A model generated the notes under the pieces. The model made no database searches and was not told where the DNA came from. It worked only from the letters and a program-made list of their open reading frames with translations. The position numbers were made by a program, and so were the translations under genes. Below are positions 1 to 9,805 of a stretch of DNA of 64,000 nt, piece by piece; position 1 is the stretch's first letter, and each line of letters opens with the position of its first letter. This DNA comes from Dactylosporangium aurantiacum (GTDB lineage: Bacteria > Actinomycetota > Actinomycetes > Mycobacteriales > Micromonosporaceae). The stretch is taken from the NCBI RefSeq assembly GCF_000716715.1, contig NZ_JNYJ01000023.1, positions 62,001 to 126,000 on the forward strand. The letters are read 5' to 3'.

Positions 1-705
1 CAGGACGCCGGCGCTGAGGGCGAGCAGCCGCGGGTCGCGGATGGCGTCGCGTTCCCGCAGCGTCATCACCTGCGCGACCCGGTCCGGGTCGGTGCGGAAG
101 GCCGAGCGGAACAGCACCCGGCACAACGCGACGAACACCACGACGAGCAGGATGACGATCGGCGCGAGGTGGATGAGGAAGTCGTTGTAGGTCAGGCCGC
201 CGCGGCTGGCGATGATGATGTTCGGCGGGTCGCCGACCAGGGTCGAGGTGCCGCCGATGTTGGAGGCCATCGCCTCGGCGATGAGGAACGGCGCGACCGG
301 GACGGCGAGGCGTTCGCAGACCAGGAACGTGACGGGTGCGATGAGCAGGACGGTGGTGACGTTGTCGAGCATCGCGGAGGCGACCGCGGTGACCACGACC
401 AGGATGGTCATGACCCGGAACGGGCGGCCTCTGGCGCGTTTCACCGACCAGATCGCGAGGTACTCGAACGCGCCGGTGCGTTTGAGCACCGAGACGATGA
501 GCATCATGCCCAGCAGCAGGAACAGCACGTTCCAGTCGACGGCGGTGTCCTTGTCGAAGAACGCGTGCTCGGCGTCGGTCGCGCCGATGAGGAGCATGAC
601 GACGGCGCCGCCGAGGGCGGCGGCGACCCGGTGGATCCGCTCGGTGGCGATGAGGACGTAGGCGACCGTGAACACGGCGACCGCGACCCAGGCGGTGACG
701 CTCAC
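1..705 (-). CDS. ArsB/NhaD-type permease, C-terminal part beyond window
   Basis: A polytopic membrane transporter of the ion-transporter superfamily (ArsB/NhaD/P permeases), expected to move an anion or exchange Na+ for H+ at the cytoplasmic membrane. The 235 codons present run off the left edge. Visible marks are hydrophobic helices from the first residue on, the segment VDWNVLFLLLGMMLIVSVLK, and the family signature GGTSTLVGDPPNIIIASRGG, which follows a conserved LDNVTTVLL helix. The GTG start (703-705) overlaps the stop of the upstream CBS gene as GTGA, so the two are translationally coupled. The CBS protein probably acts as a regulatory partner. Arsenite versus sodium specificity cannot be settled from the sequence; no ars gene is adjacent. 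Confidence 0.87.
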   Translation of the reverse strand, partial: MSVTAWVAVAVFTVAYVLIATERIHRVAAALGGAVVMLLIGATDAEHAFFDKDTAVDWNVLFLLLGMMLIVSVLKRTGAFEYLAIWSVKRARGRPFRVMTILVVVTAVASAMLDNVTTVLLIAPVTFLVCERLAVPVAPFLIAEAMASNIGGTSTLVGDPPNIIIASRGGLTYNDFLIHLAPIVILLVVVFVALCRVLFRSAFRTDPDRVAQVMTLRERDAIRDPRLLALSAGVL

Positions 706-1175
706 AGCGCGAGGAGCCGGTCGAGGAGCGCGTCGAGGGTGACCGCGCCCATCAGCGTCTTGTCCTTGTGGACGACGGCGACCAGGGGGACACCGGTCCG
801 TGCCATCAATGCCGCGATCTCCAGGACGGTGGCGTCGCCGGCGACGACGGCGAGGTCCCGGCTGTGGCCGGGCAGGGTCTGGGCGACGGTCCGGTCGCCG
901 AGCTCGCGCAGGAACAGGTCGGCGGCCTGCTCGTCGATGACCGCGGCGAGGGCGGGGTCGTCCTGGCAGTACTGCGGGATCGCCATCCGCAGCACCTGCG
1001 TGCCGGCCAGGACGGTGAACGGGTACCCCTTGCCGTCCAGGACGATCAGCCCGGGCAGGTCCTGCCCGGCGAGCAGCCGGGCCGCCTCGATCGCCGGGGT
1101 GCCGAGCTGCACGGTCGGATAGGGGGCGGCGAGTTCGTCAGCGCGCACGGGGGCCTCCGGTGTGGGAGCGGTCAT
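702..1175 (-). CDS. CBS-domain protein, likely regulator of the adjacent permease
   Basis: A soluble 157-residue protein made almost entirely of a CBS pair, a module that binds adenine nucleotides and tunes transporters or enzymes. CBS1 covers the region around TPAIEAARLLAGQDLPGLIV and CBS2 the C-terminal GVPLVAVVHKDKTLMGAV segment; between them sits an acidic helical insert (CQDDPALAAVIDEQ). The ATG at 1173-1175 is preferred because the longer frame would translate the leader element and promoter. No Shine-Dalgarno is visible before it (GCTCCACC-ATG), so the upstream leader may set translation. It overlaps the permease start by 4 bp. Confidence 0.82.
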   Translation of the reverse strand: MTAPTPEAPVRADELAAPYPTVQLGTPAIEAARLLAGQDLPGLIVLDGKGYPFTVLAGTQVLRMAIPQYCQDDPALAAVIDEQAADLFLRELGDRTVAQTLPGHSRDLAVVAGDATVLEIAALMARTGVPLVAVVHKDKTLMGAVTLDALLDRLLAL

Positions 1176-1183
1176 GGTGGAGC

Positions 1184-1224
1184 GATCGCCGACCAGACTT
1201 CCCGGCACACCTTCGATCAACGTA
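1184..1224 (-). promoter_or_regulatory. Conserved 5' leader element, copy A (before CBS-permease operon)
   Basis: On the minus strand a -10-like box TACGTT (1219-1224) is followed after exactly 7 nt by GGTGTGCCGGGAAGTCTGG and then TCGGCGATC (1184-1211). The same 28-nt block occurs at 2569-2596 and 2737-2764, each time in the sense direction of the next gene and each time 7 nt after a TANNNT box. The RNA could form a small hairpin with GCCG pairing to CGGC. The CBS start lies 8 nt beyond it. Function is unknown; a 5'-UTR regulatory RNA or transcription-start control element is inferred. Confidence 0.6.
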
Positions 1225-1248
1225 GCGCACCCGGCGCCGCGCCGCGTG

Positions 1249-2526
1249 TCAGCCACGCTCGGTGCCGGTCGGGTCGTAGCCGGCGCGGTCGGCAGCGGTG
1301 CGCCGGCCGTCCGGTCGGCGCAGGATGCGCCGGCCCCGGGTTTCCAGGCGTTGCTGCCAGGCGGGCATGAGGTGCGGGTCGAAGCCGCGGGCGACGATGA
1401 TGTCGGTCGAGGAGTGCAGCACGATGCTCAGCACGATGGTGAGCGCGACCAGTGTGAAGATCTCCTGCGCGGCGGCGACGCCGGAGGCGAGGACGAGCAG
1501 GCCGTAGACGACGGAGGCGAAGCCTTTCGGACCGAACCACATGGCGGCGAGCTGCTCGCGGGTGCCGAGCCGGGAGCCGAGGAAGGACAGCCACAGCGCC
1601 AACGGCCGGGCCACGACGAGCGCGAGGATCGCGAAGACCCAGCCGGTCCAGCCGATGTCGCCGAAGAACGCCGGCGCGAGCAGGGCACCGAAGACGAGCA
1701 GGGCGGCGAGCTTGAAGATCTCGGCGATGAGCTCACCGAAGTGTTCGAACGCCGCGCGTTCCTTGTGTCCGATGCTTGCCACGGTGATGCCGGCGGCGAA
1801 CGCGGCCAGGAACAGGTTGGCGTGCGTCGCCTTGCCCAGGGCGAGGACCAGCAGCCCGATGGCGACGGCGTTCAGCGGTGCGTACTGCTCGGAGACGGCG
1901 AACCAGCGGGTGCGCTCCAGCCGGATCGCGATCCACGGCACGGCGACCCCGATGGCGATGCCCAGCAGCAGCTCCCAGCCGATCGAGACGAGGTGCAGGT
2001 CGTCCTCGTGGGCGACAACGGCGAGCAGCACGACCACGAACGGCAGCGCGAGCCCGTCGTTGACGCCGGACTCGACGTTGAGCAGGTGCCGCAGCCGGCC
2101 GGGGACCTTGTCGTTGCCGACGAGCGCGGCGGCGAACACCGGGTCGGTGGGCGCCAGGATCGCGCCGATGAGCAGCGACTCCACCCAGCCGAGGCCGGCG
2201 ACGTAGTGCGCGAGGACGGCGGTGACGAGCAGGGTGAGGGGCAGGCCGAGGCCGAGGGCCCGGCCAGGCAGCTTCCAGGCGGTCCGCAGATCGGTCCAGC
2301 CGACCCGCATCCCGTCGGTGAACAGCACCGCGAACAGCGCCAGCTCGGCCAGCGACGACACCACCGGCGACTGTGCGGTGACGTGCACGAGCCCGAGGAC
2401 ACCGTCACCGACGAGGAACCCGGCGCCGAGGAACACCACCGCGGTGGACAGCACGGTGCGATGGGCCAGGGCGGACAGCAGGACCGCGATCAGCAGGACA
2501 GCGGCGAACACGAGCAGCAGGGTCAA
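1249..2526 (-). CDS. CPA1 (NhaP-type) cation/proton antiporter
   Basis: A 425-residue inner-membrane antiporter that exchanges Na+ or K+ for H+. About twelve hydrophobic segments are visible. The ion-binding core shows GAILAPTDPVFAAALVGND, then ESGVNDGLALPFV near residues 150-165, with the paired Asn-Asp typical of electroneutral CPA1 proteins. The start is a TTG (2524-2526) preceded by ACAGGA at good spacing. An upstream ATG belongs to another frame that runs out of the leader element. A short cytoplasmic basic tail (RRILRRPDGRRTAADRAG) follows the last helix; no TrkA or CNB domain is present. The 73 bp to the next gene carry that gene's own promoter and leader. Confidence 0.9.
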   Translation of the reverse strand: MTLLLVFAAVLLIAVLLSALAHRTVLSTAVVFLGAGFLVGDGVLGLVHVTAQSPVVSSLAELALFAVLFTDGMRVGWTDLRTAWKLPGRALGLGLPLTLLVTAVLAHYVAGLGWVESLLIGAILAPTDPVFAAALVGNDKVPGRLRHLLNVESGVNDGLALPFVVVLLAVVAHEDDLHLVSIGWELLLGIAIGVAVPWIAIRLERTRWFAVSEQYAPLNAVAIGLLVLALGKATHANLFLAAFAAGITVASIGHKERAAFEHFGELIAEIFKLAALLVFGALLAPAFFGDIGWTGWVFAILALVVARPLALWLSFLGSRLGTREQLAAMWFGPKGFASVVYGLLVLASGVAAAQEIFTLVALTIVLSIVLHSSTDIIVARGFDPHLMPAWQQRLETRGRRILRRPDGRRTAADRAGYDPTGTERG

Positions 2527-2568
2527 CGTGGTGTCCTGTCGGTGGGCCTGTGGCAGGCATGGTCAGGG

Positions 2569-2609
2569 AACCACCGACCAGACTTCCCGGCACACCGGCC
2601 GACAATCTA
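2569..2609 (-). promoter_or_regulatory. Conserved 5' leader element, copy B (before antiporter)
   Basis: Minus-strand -10-like box TAGATT (2604-2609), 7 nt, then GGTGTGCCGGGAAGTCTGG followed by TCGGTGGTT (2569-2596). It differs from copy A in the last bases, where CGGC becomes CGGU; this still pairs with GCCG through a G-U pair. An out-of-frame ATG lies 8 nt after the element and the antiporter TTG lies about 42 nt after it. Confidence 0.6.
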
Positions 2610-2723
2610 CCGGACGCGGGCAACCTTCGGGCGTCTGGATCCGTGGCCTCGTGACGCCGGGCCGGGCGAAGGTTCAGCCCTGGTCGATACCGCTCAGCGC
2701 TTCCCCGGCGGCCGGACCGGGCG

Positions 2724-2764
2724 TAGTGTCAGCGCCGGTGTGCCGGGAAGCCTGGTCGGCGGTC
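2724..2764 (+). promoter_or_regulatory. Conserved 5' leader element, copy C (before ABC exporter)
   Basis: Plus-strand -10-like box TAGTGT (2724-2729), 7 nt, then GGTGTGCCGGGAAGCCTGG and TCGGCGGTC (2737-2764). It is the only plus-strand copy and sits head-to-head with copy B, consistent with orientation following the gene. An ATG overlaps its end (out of frame). The exporter start at 2793 has its own AGGAG Shine-Dalgarno. Confidence 0.6.
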
Positions 2765-2792
2765 ATGTCGCCGATCCCTCCAGGAGCCTCCG

Positions 2793-3698
2793 ATGGACGC
2801 GCCCGCGATCCGCACCAGGCGGCTGTCGAAACGGTACGGGCGCACGACCGCGCTCGACGCGCTCGATCTGGAGGTGCCGGCCGGGGAAGTGTTCGGGTTT
2901 CTCGGCCCGAACGGCGCCGGTAAGTCCACGACGATCCGGCTGCTGCTCGGGCTGATCCGGCCCAGCACCGGCTGGGCGTCGATCTTCGGGCATGACGCGT
3001 CGGACGTGGCGCGTGCCCACCGGCTGCTGGGTCATGTCCCGGCGGATGTGGCGTTGTGGCCGAGGTTGACCGGTGCGGAGATCCTGGAGCTGCTCGCCAG
3101 CACCGGCCCTGGTACCGACCGGCGGTACCGGGATGAGCTCGTGGAACGCTTCGCGCTCGACGTGTCCAAGCCGGGCCGGACGTACTCGACCGGTAACCGG
3201 CAGAAGGTGGCGCTGGTCGCCGCGTTCGCCACCCGGGCGCCGCTGCTGATCCTGGACGAGCCGACCAGCGGCCTGGACCCGCTGATGGAGCGCGAGTTCC
3301 GCCGGGCCGTGGTCGAGGCACGCGGGCGCGGCCAGGCGGTGTTCCTGAGCTCCCATCAGCTCACCGAGGTCGAAGCGGTCTGCGACCGGGTCGGCATCTT
3401 GCGCGGCGGCCGCCTGGTCGAGGTCGCCGCGGTCGCGCGGCTGCGCCGGTTGCACCGCACCGAGGTCGAGGCGACCTTCACCGGTCCGGCGCCGGACCTG
3501 TCGCACCTGCCCGGGGTACAGGACCTGCGGCGCCCAGATGACGGGCGGCTGCGGTTCTTCCTCACCGGCCCACCGGTCGAGGTGCTGCGGGCTCTCGCGG
3601 CCGCTGACGTGTCCGGTGTTCGGATGCGGGACCCGACGCTGGAGGAGGTCTTCCTCGACTACTACGGCGACGCCGGGCCGCCCGGACCGGCGCGATGA
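2793..3698 (+). CDS. ABC exporter ATP-binding subunit
   Basis: A 301-residue ATPase that powers the membrane partner encoded next. Walker A is GPNGAGKST near residue 39. The signature loop is unusual, YSTGNRQKVAL in place of LSGGQ. Walker B is LLILDEPTSGLDPL and the switch His lies in SSHQLTEVEAV. A DrrA-like C-terminal segment ends in PTLEEVFLDYYG. The gene opens with AGGAG 7 nt before ATG and ends in ATGA shared with the permease, so the two are coupled. ATPases of this kind usually drive efflux of drugs or lipids; the substrate is not visible. Confidence 0.88.
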   Translation: MDAPAIRTRRLSKRYGRTTALDALDLEVPAGEVFGFLGPNGAGKSTTIRLLLGLIRPSTGWASIFGHDASDVARAHRLLGHVPADVALWPRLTGAEILELLASTGPGTDRRYRDELVERFALDVSKPGRTYSTGNRQKVALVAAFATRAPLLILDEPTSGLDPLMEREFRRAVVEARGRGQAVFLSSHQLTEVEAVCDRVGILRGGRLVEVAAVARLRRLHRTEVEATFTGPAPDLSHLPGVQDLRRPDDGRLRFFLTGPPVEVLRALAAADVSGVRMRDPTLEEVFLDYYGDAGPPGPAR

Positions 3699-5338
3699 AC
3701 GCACCCTCCGCCGCACCGCCGCCGCCCCGGCACCCGTCCCCGCAGCCGGGACGCGGGCCGGCGGCGGCGGTGACCCGGCTGGCCGCGTCCCAGGTCTGGA
3801 GAGGCGCCACGGTCGTCACCGTGCTCAGCGCCGGCATGACCGCCGTGGTCGCCGGCACCTACCGCGGTACCGTCGGCGACGCATTGGACCGCCGCGCGCT
3901 GCTGGCGCTGGCCGGGAACCCGGCCGTCAGGACGATGTTCGGCGAGCCGGTCGCACTCGACACCGCCGGCGGGTTCACCGCCTGGCGTACCGGCACATTC
4001 CTGGCCGTGCTGCTCGGCGTCTGGGGGATCCTGGCCACGACCAGGATCACCAGGGGTGAGGAGGACACCGGCCGTTGGGCGCTGCTGCTGGCCGGCCGGG
4101 TCTCGCTGCGCGCCTCGGTGGTCCGGCACGTCGCCGTCGTCGCGGCGGCCCCGCTCGTCGCCGGCGCCGCGGTGAGCGCCGCGCTGCTCGTGTCGGGTAC
4201 GCCGGCGGCCGGGGCGGCGCTGTACGGGGCCGGGCTGGCGCTCATCGGGCTGTTCGCGGTCGCCGTGGCCGCACTCTGCGCGCAACTGCTGCCCAGCCGC
4301 GGTACGGCCGCGGGCACGGCGGTCGTCGTCTTCGCCGCCGGCCTGCTGATGAGGATGCTCGGCGACGGTACGCATGCCCTGGCCTGGCTACGGTGGCTCA
4401 GCCCGTTCGGGCTGGCGGCGCTGACCCGCCCGTTCGACGCCGACCGGCCGGCACCACTGGCGGTCCTCGCCACCGCGACGGCGCTGGTGCTGGCGGCCGC
4501 CGTCACCGCGGCGGCCCGCCGGGACCTCGACGCCGGCCTCGTCCGGGTCAGCGACAGCCGCCCGGCCCGGCTCGCGCTGCTCGGCTCCGTCACCGCGTTC
4601 GCGATGCGGCGGGCCTGGCCCTCCACCGCCGCCTGGGCCGCCGTCATCGGCGGGTTCGTCGGGTTGCTCGGCTGCGTCGCCGCGTCCATGACGGCCTTCC
4701 TGCGAGGCAATCCCCGGTTCGCCGAGCTCGCCGCGCAGGCCGGCTTCGCCGGTCTGGACTCGGTCACCGGGTACGCCGCGACGATGTTCGCGCTCCTCGC
4801 CGTGCCCGCCGGGGTGTTCGCCGCCGTCCGGGTCGGTGCGATCGCGGAGGACGAGCGCGCTCGCCGCCTTACCCTGCTCTACGCCGGTCCGCTGCCACGT
4901 GCCCGCCTCCTGGCCGCCGAGACGGCCGCCGCCGTCGCCGGGGTGCTCGCGCTGGCGGTGGTCGCCGCCACCGCGATCTGGGCCGGCGCCGCGGCGTCCG
5001 CCACCCGGCTGCGGCTGCTGGACGCGCTGGCCGGTACGGTCAACACCCTGCCGATCGCGCTGCTGTGCCTCGGTGCCGGCGTCGCGGCGCTCGGCTGGCG
5101 GCCGCGCGTCACCGTCGGCGTCGGTACCGTCCCGGCGGTGGGCGGGTTCGTCCTCAAGGTGGTCGCCGACAGCGTCGACGCGCCCGGCTGGGTCGCCGCC
5201 GGGTCACCGTTCCAGCATCTCGCGCTCGTGCCGCAGGTACCGGTGGACTGGACCTCGACCAGCGTCATGCTCACCGTGGCGGCGGTGCTGTGGCTCCTGG
5301 GCGCCGCCGGCTACCAGCGCCGGGACCTGGGTGGCTGA
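3695..5338 (+). CDS. ABC exporter permease, large two-lobe type
   Basis: A 547-residue membrane protein with roughly twelve hydrophobic segments arranged as two similar halves (about residues 40-280 and 300-545), as in the exporters often annotated as polyketide-antibiotic transporters. A proline-rich cytoplasmic head of about 25 residues precedes the first helix. The start overlaps the ATPase stop by 4 bp. Both halves being on one chain explains why only one permease gene is present. The 126 bp after it hold the chemoreceptor promoter. Confidence 0.82.
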   Translation: MNAPSAAPPPPRHPSPQPGRGPAAAVTRLAASQVWRGATVVTVLSAGMTAVVAGTYRGTVGDALDRRALLALAGNPAVRTMFGEPVALDTAGGFTAWRTGTFLAVLLGVWGILATTRITRGEEDTGRWALLLAGRVSLRASVVRHVAVVAAAPLVAGAAVSAALLVSGTPAAGAALYGAGLALIGLFAVAVAALCAQLLPSRGTAAGTAVVVFAAGLLMRMLGDGTHALAWLRWLSPFGLAALTRPFDADRPAPLAVLATATALVLAAAVTAAARRDLDAGLVRVSDSRPARLALLGSVTAFAMRRAWPSTAAWAAVIGGFVGLLGCVAASMTAFLRGNPRFAELAAQAGFAGLDSVTGYAATMFALLAVPAGVFAAVRVGAIAEDERARRLTLLYAGPLPRARLLAAETAAAVAGVLALAVVAATAIWAGAAASATRLRLLDALAGTVNTLPIALLCLGAGVAALGWRPRVTVGVGTVPAVGGFVLKVVADSVDAPGWVAAGSPFQHLALVPQVPVDWTSTSVMLTVAAVLWLLGAAGYQRRDLGG

Positions 5339-5371
5339 CCGGCCCTGCCGACGATCCGCCCAGGATCCTGC

Positions 5372-5398
5372 TTCAGTTTCCGCCCGGCGCGCCGATAC
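5372..5398 (+). promoter_or_regulatory. Motility-sigma (FliA/WhiG-type) promoter
   Basis: TTCAGTTT (5372-5379), an 11-nt spacer, then GCCGATAC (5391-5398). The established sigma-28 consensus is TAAAGTTT-N11-GCCGATAA, so the boxes match at 6/8 and 7/8 positions with the exact spacing. It points at the chemoreceptor gene about 65 bp downstream, the class of gene this sigma normally controls. Confidence 0.65.
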
Positions 5399-5464
5399 CA
5401 GAGATGCGCTCTGTTCAGCGCACGCGGCCCAGGTCCGGTTCTGCACGTCGAAAGGCGCAACCAG

Positions 5465-7120
5465 ATGTCACAGCTCTTCGCGGGTGCGGACCCATCCGGC
5501 GTCCGGCAGGGCAGCGGTGCCGCGGGCAGCGGCCTGCTCGGCCCGCTGGTCGCCGACCGGCCGGTCAGAATCAAGATCATCATGTTGATCGCCGTGATGA
5601 CCGTCGTGGCGGGCACGATCGGCGTGCTGGCGATCAACCGGCTGAACGACCTCAACAACCAGACGAAGGAGCTCTACCACAGTGGGCTGATGCCGCTGAA
5701 CCGCATCAACGACGTGGCCAGAGCGATGTCCAGCGCCCGGACCACCGTGCTCAACCACGCCCTCAGCACCACCGACGCCAACATCGCCAGGTTCGAGCAG
5801 CTCATGGCCGCCGACGACACGACCTTCACGGCACTGCTCGACGTCTACGCCGGCAACAGCGTGGCGCCGCGGCTGGTCGGGCAGCTGCGCGACGCCTGGT
5901 CGCAGTACCAGGCGATCCGCGACGACCAGATGGTCCCGGCCAGCCGGCGCAACGACTACGCGACGCTGGAACGCCTGCGCGACACCGTGGCCGGGCCGGC
6001 GTTCGACAAGGCCGAAGCGATCGTCCGGCAGATCGTCGACCTGGAGACCAAGGACGCCGTACGCCGGCTGGGCGTCGCGCAGTCGGCCTACACCTCCGCC
6101 CGAACCATCACCCTCACCGTGTTGATCCTCGGCACCCTCCTGGCCGTCCTGTTCGGCCTCTACGTCGCCAGGATCATCGTCAATGCCGTCGGCCGGGTCT
6201 CCTACGTCGTCGAAGGGCTCGCCGAGGGCGACCTGACCCGCACCGCGGGTGTCACGCAACGCGACGAGGTCGGCCGGATGGCCGGCGCCCTTGACGCCGC
6301 CCTGACCAGGCTGCGGGGCACCGTGCACAGCATCAGCGGCAGCAGCCAGACCCTCGCGGGCGCAGCCCACGAACTGTCCACCGTCAGCGCCCAGCTCGCC
6401 GGCAGCGCCAAGGCCGTCAGCGCACAGTCCGGCACCGCCGCGGCAGCGGCCGAAGAGGTCTCGCGCAACATGGACACCGTGTCGGCCGCCACCGAGGAGA
6501 TGACCGCGTCCATCCGCGAGATCGCGACCAGCGCCAGCGAGGCCGCCGCGACCGCCCACGGCGCCGTCGGGGTGGCATCCGCCGCGACCACGACCGTCTC
6601 CAAGCTCGGCCAGTCCAGCACCGAGATCGGCAACGTGGTCAACCTGATCACCAGCATCGCCGAGCAGACCAACCTCCTCGCCCTCAACGCGACGATCGAA
6701 GCGGCCCGCGCCGGCGAGCTCGGCAAAGGCTTCGCCGTCGTCGCCAACGAGGTCAAGGACCTGGCTCAGGCGACCTCGAAGGCCACCGAGGACATCTCCA
6801 CCCGCGTCGGCACCATCCAGCACGACTCCACGGCCGCCGTCGAAGCCATCGAGCAGATCACGTCGGTCATCGACCAGATCAACGGGTACTCCGCCACCAT
6901 CGCCACCGCCGTAGAGGAACAGACCGCCGTCACCGACGAGATCGGCCGCAACGTCAGCCAGGCCGCCACCGGCACCAGCCAGATCACCGCCAACATCACC
7001 GGCGTCGCCACCGCGGCCCAGGCGACCACCACCGGCATCGAGGAGACCCGGCGAGCCGCTGACGGGCTCGCGCGGATGTCCAGCGACCTGCAGACCCTGG
7101 TCGGCAGCTTCAAGGTGTGA
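5465..7120 (+). CDS. Methyl-accepting chemotaxis protein
   Basis: A 551-residue chemoreceptor. It has a first membrane helix near residues 34-60, an extracellular four-helix-bundle sensor (about 60-215) and a second helix near 217-240. A HAMP linker and a long methylation/signalling coiled coil follow. The hairpin tip is textbook: [19 protein letters not shown], followed by [15 protein letters not shown]. This tip contacts CheA and CheW. The ligand is unknown. It stands alone, without che genes nearby, but has a motility-sigma-like promoter. The start has GAAAGG upstream. Confidence 0.95.
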   Translation: MSQLFAGADPSGVRQGSGAAGSGLLGPLVADRPVRIKIIMLIAVMTVVAGTIGVLAINRLNDLNNQTKELYHSGLMPLNRINDVARAMSSARTTVLNHALSTTDANIARFEQLMAADDTTFTALLDVYAGNSVAPRLVGQLRDAWSQYQAIRDDQMVPASRRNDYATLERLRDTVAGPAFDKAEAIVRQIVDLETKDAVRRLGVAQSAYTSARTITLTVLILGTLLAVLFGLYVARIIVNAVGRVSYVVEGLAEGDLTRTAGVTQRDEVGRMAGALDAALTRLRGTVHSISGSSQTLAGAAHELSTVSAQLAGSAKAVSAQSGTAAAAAEEVSRNMDTVSAATEEMTASIREIATSASEAAATAHGAVGVASAATTTVSKLGQSSTEIGNVVNLITSIAEQTNLLALNATIEAARAGELGKGFAVVANEVKDLAQATSKATEDISTRVGTIQHDSTAAVEAIEQITSVIDQINGYSATIATAVEEQTAVTDEIGRNVSQAATGTSQITANITGVATAAQATTTGIEETRRAADGLARMSSDLQTLVGSFKV

Positions 7121-7148
7121 ACCAGCAGACCCGGCAGCCGATCCGCCG

Positions 7149-7170
7149 CGGCGGCAGGCACCTGCCGCCG
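7149..7170. terminator. Hairpin between convergent chemoreceptor and exporter operon
   Basis: A perfect 9-bp inverted repeat, CGGCGGCAG and CTGCCGCCG, with loop gcac, lies 28 bp after the chemoreceptor stop and about 80 bp after the end of the convergent minus-strand operon. There is no T-run, as is common in high-GC actinomycetes. Confidence 0.5.
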
Positions 7171-7252
7171 GCCCGCCGCCCTCCCGACGCAACGCCATCG
7201 CGGCGCGCCACTGCTACCCAGGCGTCGCTCGGCTGCGCCAGGTGAAGCCGGG

Positions 7253-8047
7253 TCAGGAGCCGGCGCCCGTGTACGAGCGGAGGGCGCGCCGCCAGGCGAG
7301 GGTTGCCAGCGCGAGGGCGAGGGCTGCCACGACGGGCGCGAGCGGCAGCAGGTAGGGGTTGAGCCGGCCGAGGAGCGCGGCGGCCGGGTAGGTGGTCAGG
7401 AACGCGATCGGCACGATGGTCAGGATGGTCTGTGCGGGGTTGCGGTACAGGTCCACCGGGAAGCGGGACAACTCGTTGAAGGCGTAGGTCACCCGGCCGA
7501 GCTCCTCGGCCGCGACGAGTCTCACGGCGGCCGCCATCATCAGGACGGTGAGGGCGTACATCAGCAGCATGGCGCAGGCCAGCATCCACGCGAACGAGGC
7601 GAGTGCGGCCACGGACGTGCCGCGGCCGGTGAGGATGACGCCGGTGGTGGTGAGGGCCAGGCCGAGCGCCGGGTCGAGCAGGGTGGCGACGTTGAGGTGG
7701 CGCAGGCTGACCAGCAGTTGCGCGTCGAACGGTTTGAGGAGCAGGAAGTCGAGCGTGCCGAGGCGCACGTAGTCGGTCATCCGCTCCAGGTTCGGCTGCA
7801 GCAGCATCTGGCGTAGGCCGTTGAGGGTGAAGAACAGGCCGATGACGACGAGGACCTCGGCGTTGGTCCAGCCGGCCACGGCGCCGGTGTGGCGGAAGTA
7901 GACCGACGCGCCGGCGGCCGCCCACAGCATCCAGAACACGCTGAGCATGATGTTGGAGACGAAGTTCAGCCGGTACTCGGCCTCCCCGGCGACGGCCGCC
8001 CGCCAGCAGATGCCCAGGACGCGGAGGTGGCGGGTCCATCCGGTCAT
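7253..8047 (-). CDS. ABC-2 exporter permease, second subunit
   Basis: A 264-residue membrane protein with six hydrophobic segments, of the ABC-2 family once called DUF990. The internal motif LGTLDFLLLKPFDAQLLVSL is the cytoplasmic loop typical of the family. The ATG (8045-8047) overlaps the preceding gene's stop by 4 bp; a longer frame upstream is only the shadow of that gene. It pairs with the upstream permease and ATPase to make one heteromeric exporter. It is the last gene of the operon. Confidence 0.86.
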   Translation of the reverse strand: MTGWTRHLRVLGICWRAAVAGEAEYRLNFVSNIMLSVFWMLWAAAGASVYFRHTGAVAGWTNAEVLVVIGLFFTLNGLRQMLLQPNLERMTDYVRLGTLDFLLLKPFDAQLLVSLRHLNVATLLDPALGLALTTTGVILTGRGTSVAALASFAWMLACAMLLMYALTVLMMAAAVRLVAAEELGRVTYAFNELSRFPVDLYRNPAQTILTIVPIAFLTTYPAAALLGRLNPYLLPLAPVVAALALALATLAWRRALRSYTGAGS

Positions 8048-8836
8048 CCGTCCACCGCCTGGTAGCGGCGGATGCCGCGGCGCCAGATGGTGCGGTACAG
8101 CAGGGCGAACACCGCGAGCCAGCCGGCACCGACGGCGAAGCCGTACATGGTCTGCCGCAGGTCGAGGCGGCCCATCAGCAACTCGACGGGGAAGCCCATC
8201 GTGGTGCGGAACGGCAACACGGCGGCCGCCCGGCGCAGCCACTCCGGCATGAGTGCCAGCGGGGCGACCCAGCCGGAGGCGAACGAGCCGAGGCCCCACC
8301 AGAGCATCCATGCGTTGGTCGTCTGGGTGCTCCAGAACCCGACCAGGGCGAAGGTCGAGGCCATGAGCAGGCCGAGCGCGTAGGCAAGGGCCAGCGCGAC
8401 GGCGACGGCGGCGAGCCGGACCGGATCGGCCGGGTAGTTCAGGCCCGGTGTGAGCAGTGCGGCGATCGTGAGCGCCGGCGCCAGCACGGCCAGGAACACC
8501 AGCCGGTTGCCGAGGTTGCCGGTGGCGTACTGGTGGAACGGATGCACGGGGCGGACCAGGCGCACCGACAGGTCGCCGCTGCGCATGTCCGCGTCCCACT
8601 GCCAGACGACCTGGTCGCCGGAGAGGTTCCAGAGCAGGGTGGCCGCCGCGTAGTAGGACAGGAAGTCGCCGCTGGTCCAGCCCGCCGGTGGTCCGGCCTC
8701 GGCGACCACGGTGAGCCACACCGCCATGGTCAGCAGCGGAAAGAAGCCGGTGATCACGCCGAGGACGATCCGCCCCCGGTAGGTGAAGGCCATCAGCATC
8801 GCGCTGCGCACGAGCGGCGGGTATGCCGCGAGCAGG

Positions 8837-8844
<8 letters not shown>
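8044..8844 (-). CDS. ABC-2 exporter permease, first subunit
   Basis: A 266-residue, six-segment membrane protein of the same ABC-2 family as its downstream partner. The paired element MRSGDLSVRLVRPVHPFHQY corresponds to the LGTLDFLLLKPF loop of that partner. Its start overlaps the ATPase gene by 8 bp. Two related permeases and one ATPase form a complete exporter. No substrate can be read from the sequence. Confidence 0.87.

Positions 8845-9801
<957 letters not shown>

Positions 9802-9805
<4 letters not shown>

Noticed and set aside
2763..3716. Long minus-strand frame opposite the ABC exporter ATPase, and many similar ones elsewhere
   Set aside because: Shadow frames of high-GC genes: rich in R, G, A and P, no domains, and fully antisense to a gene with Walker motifs.
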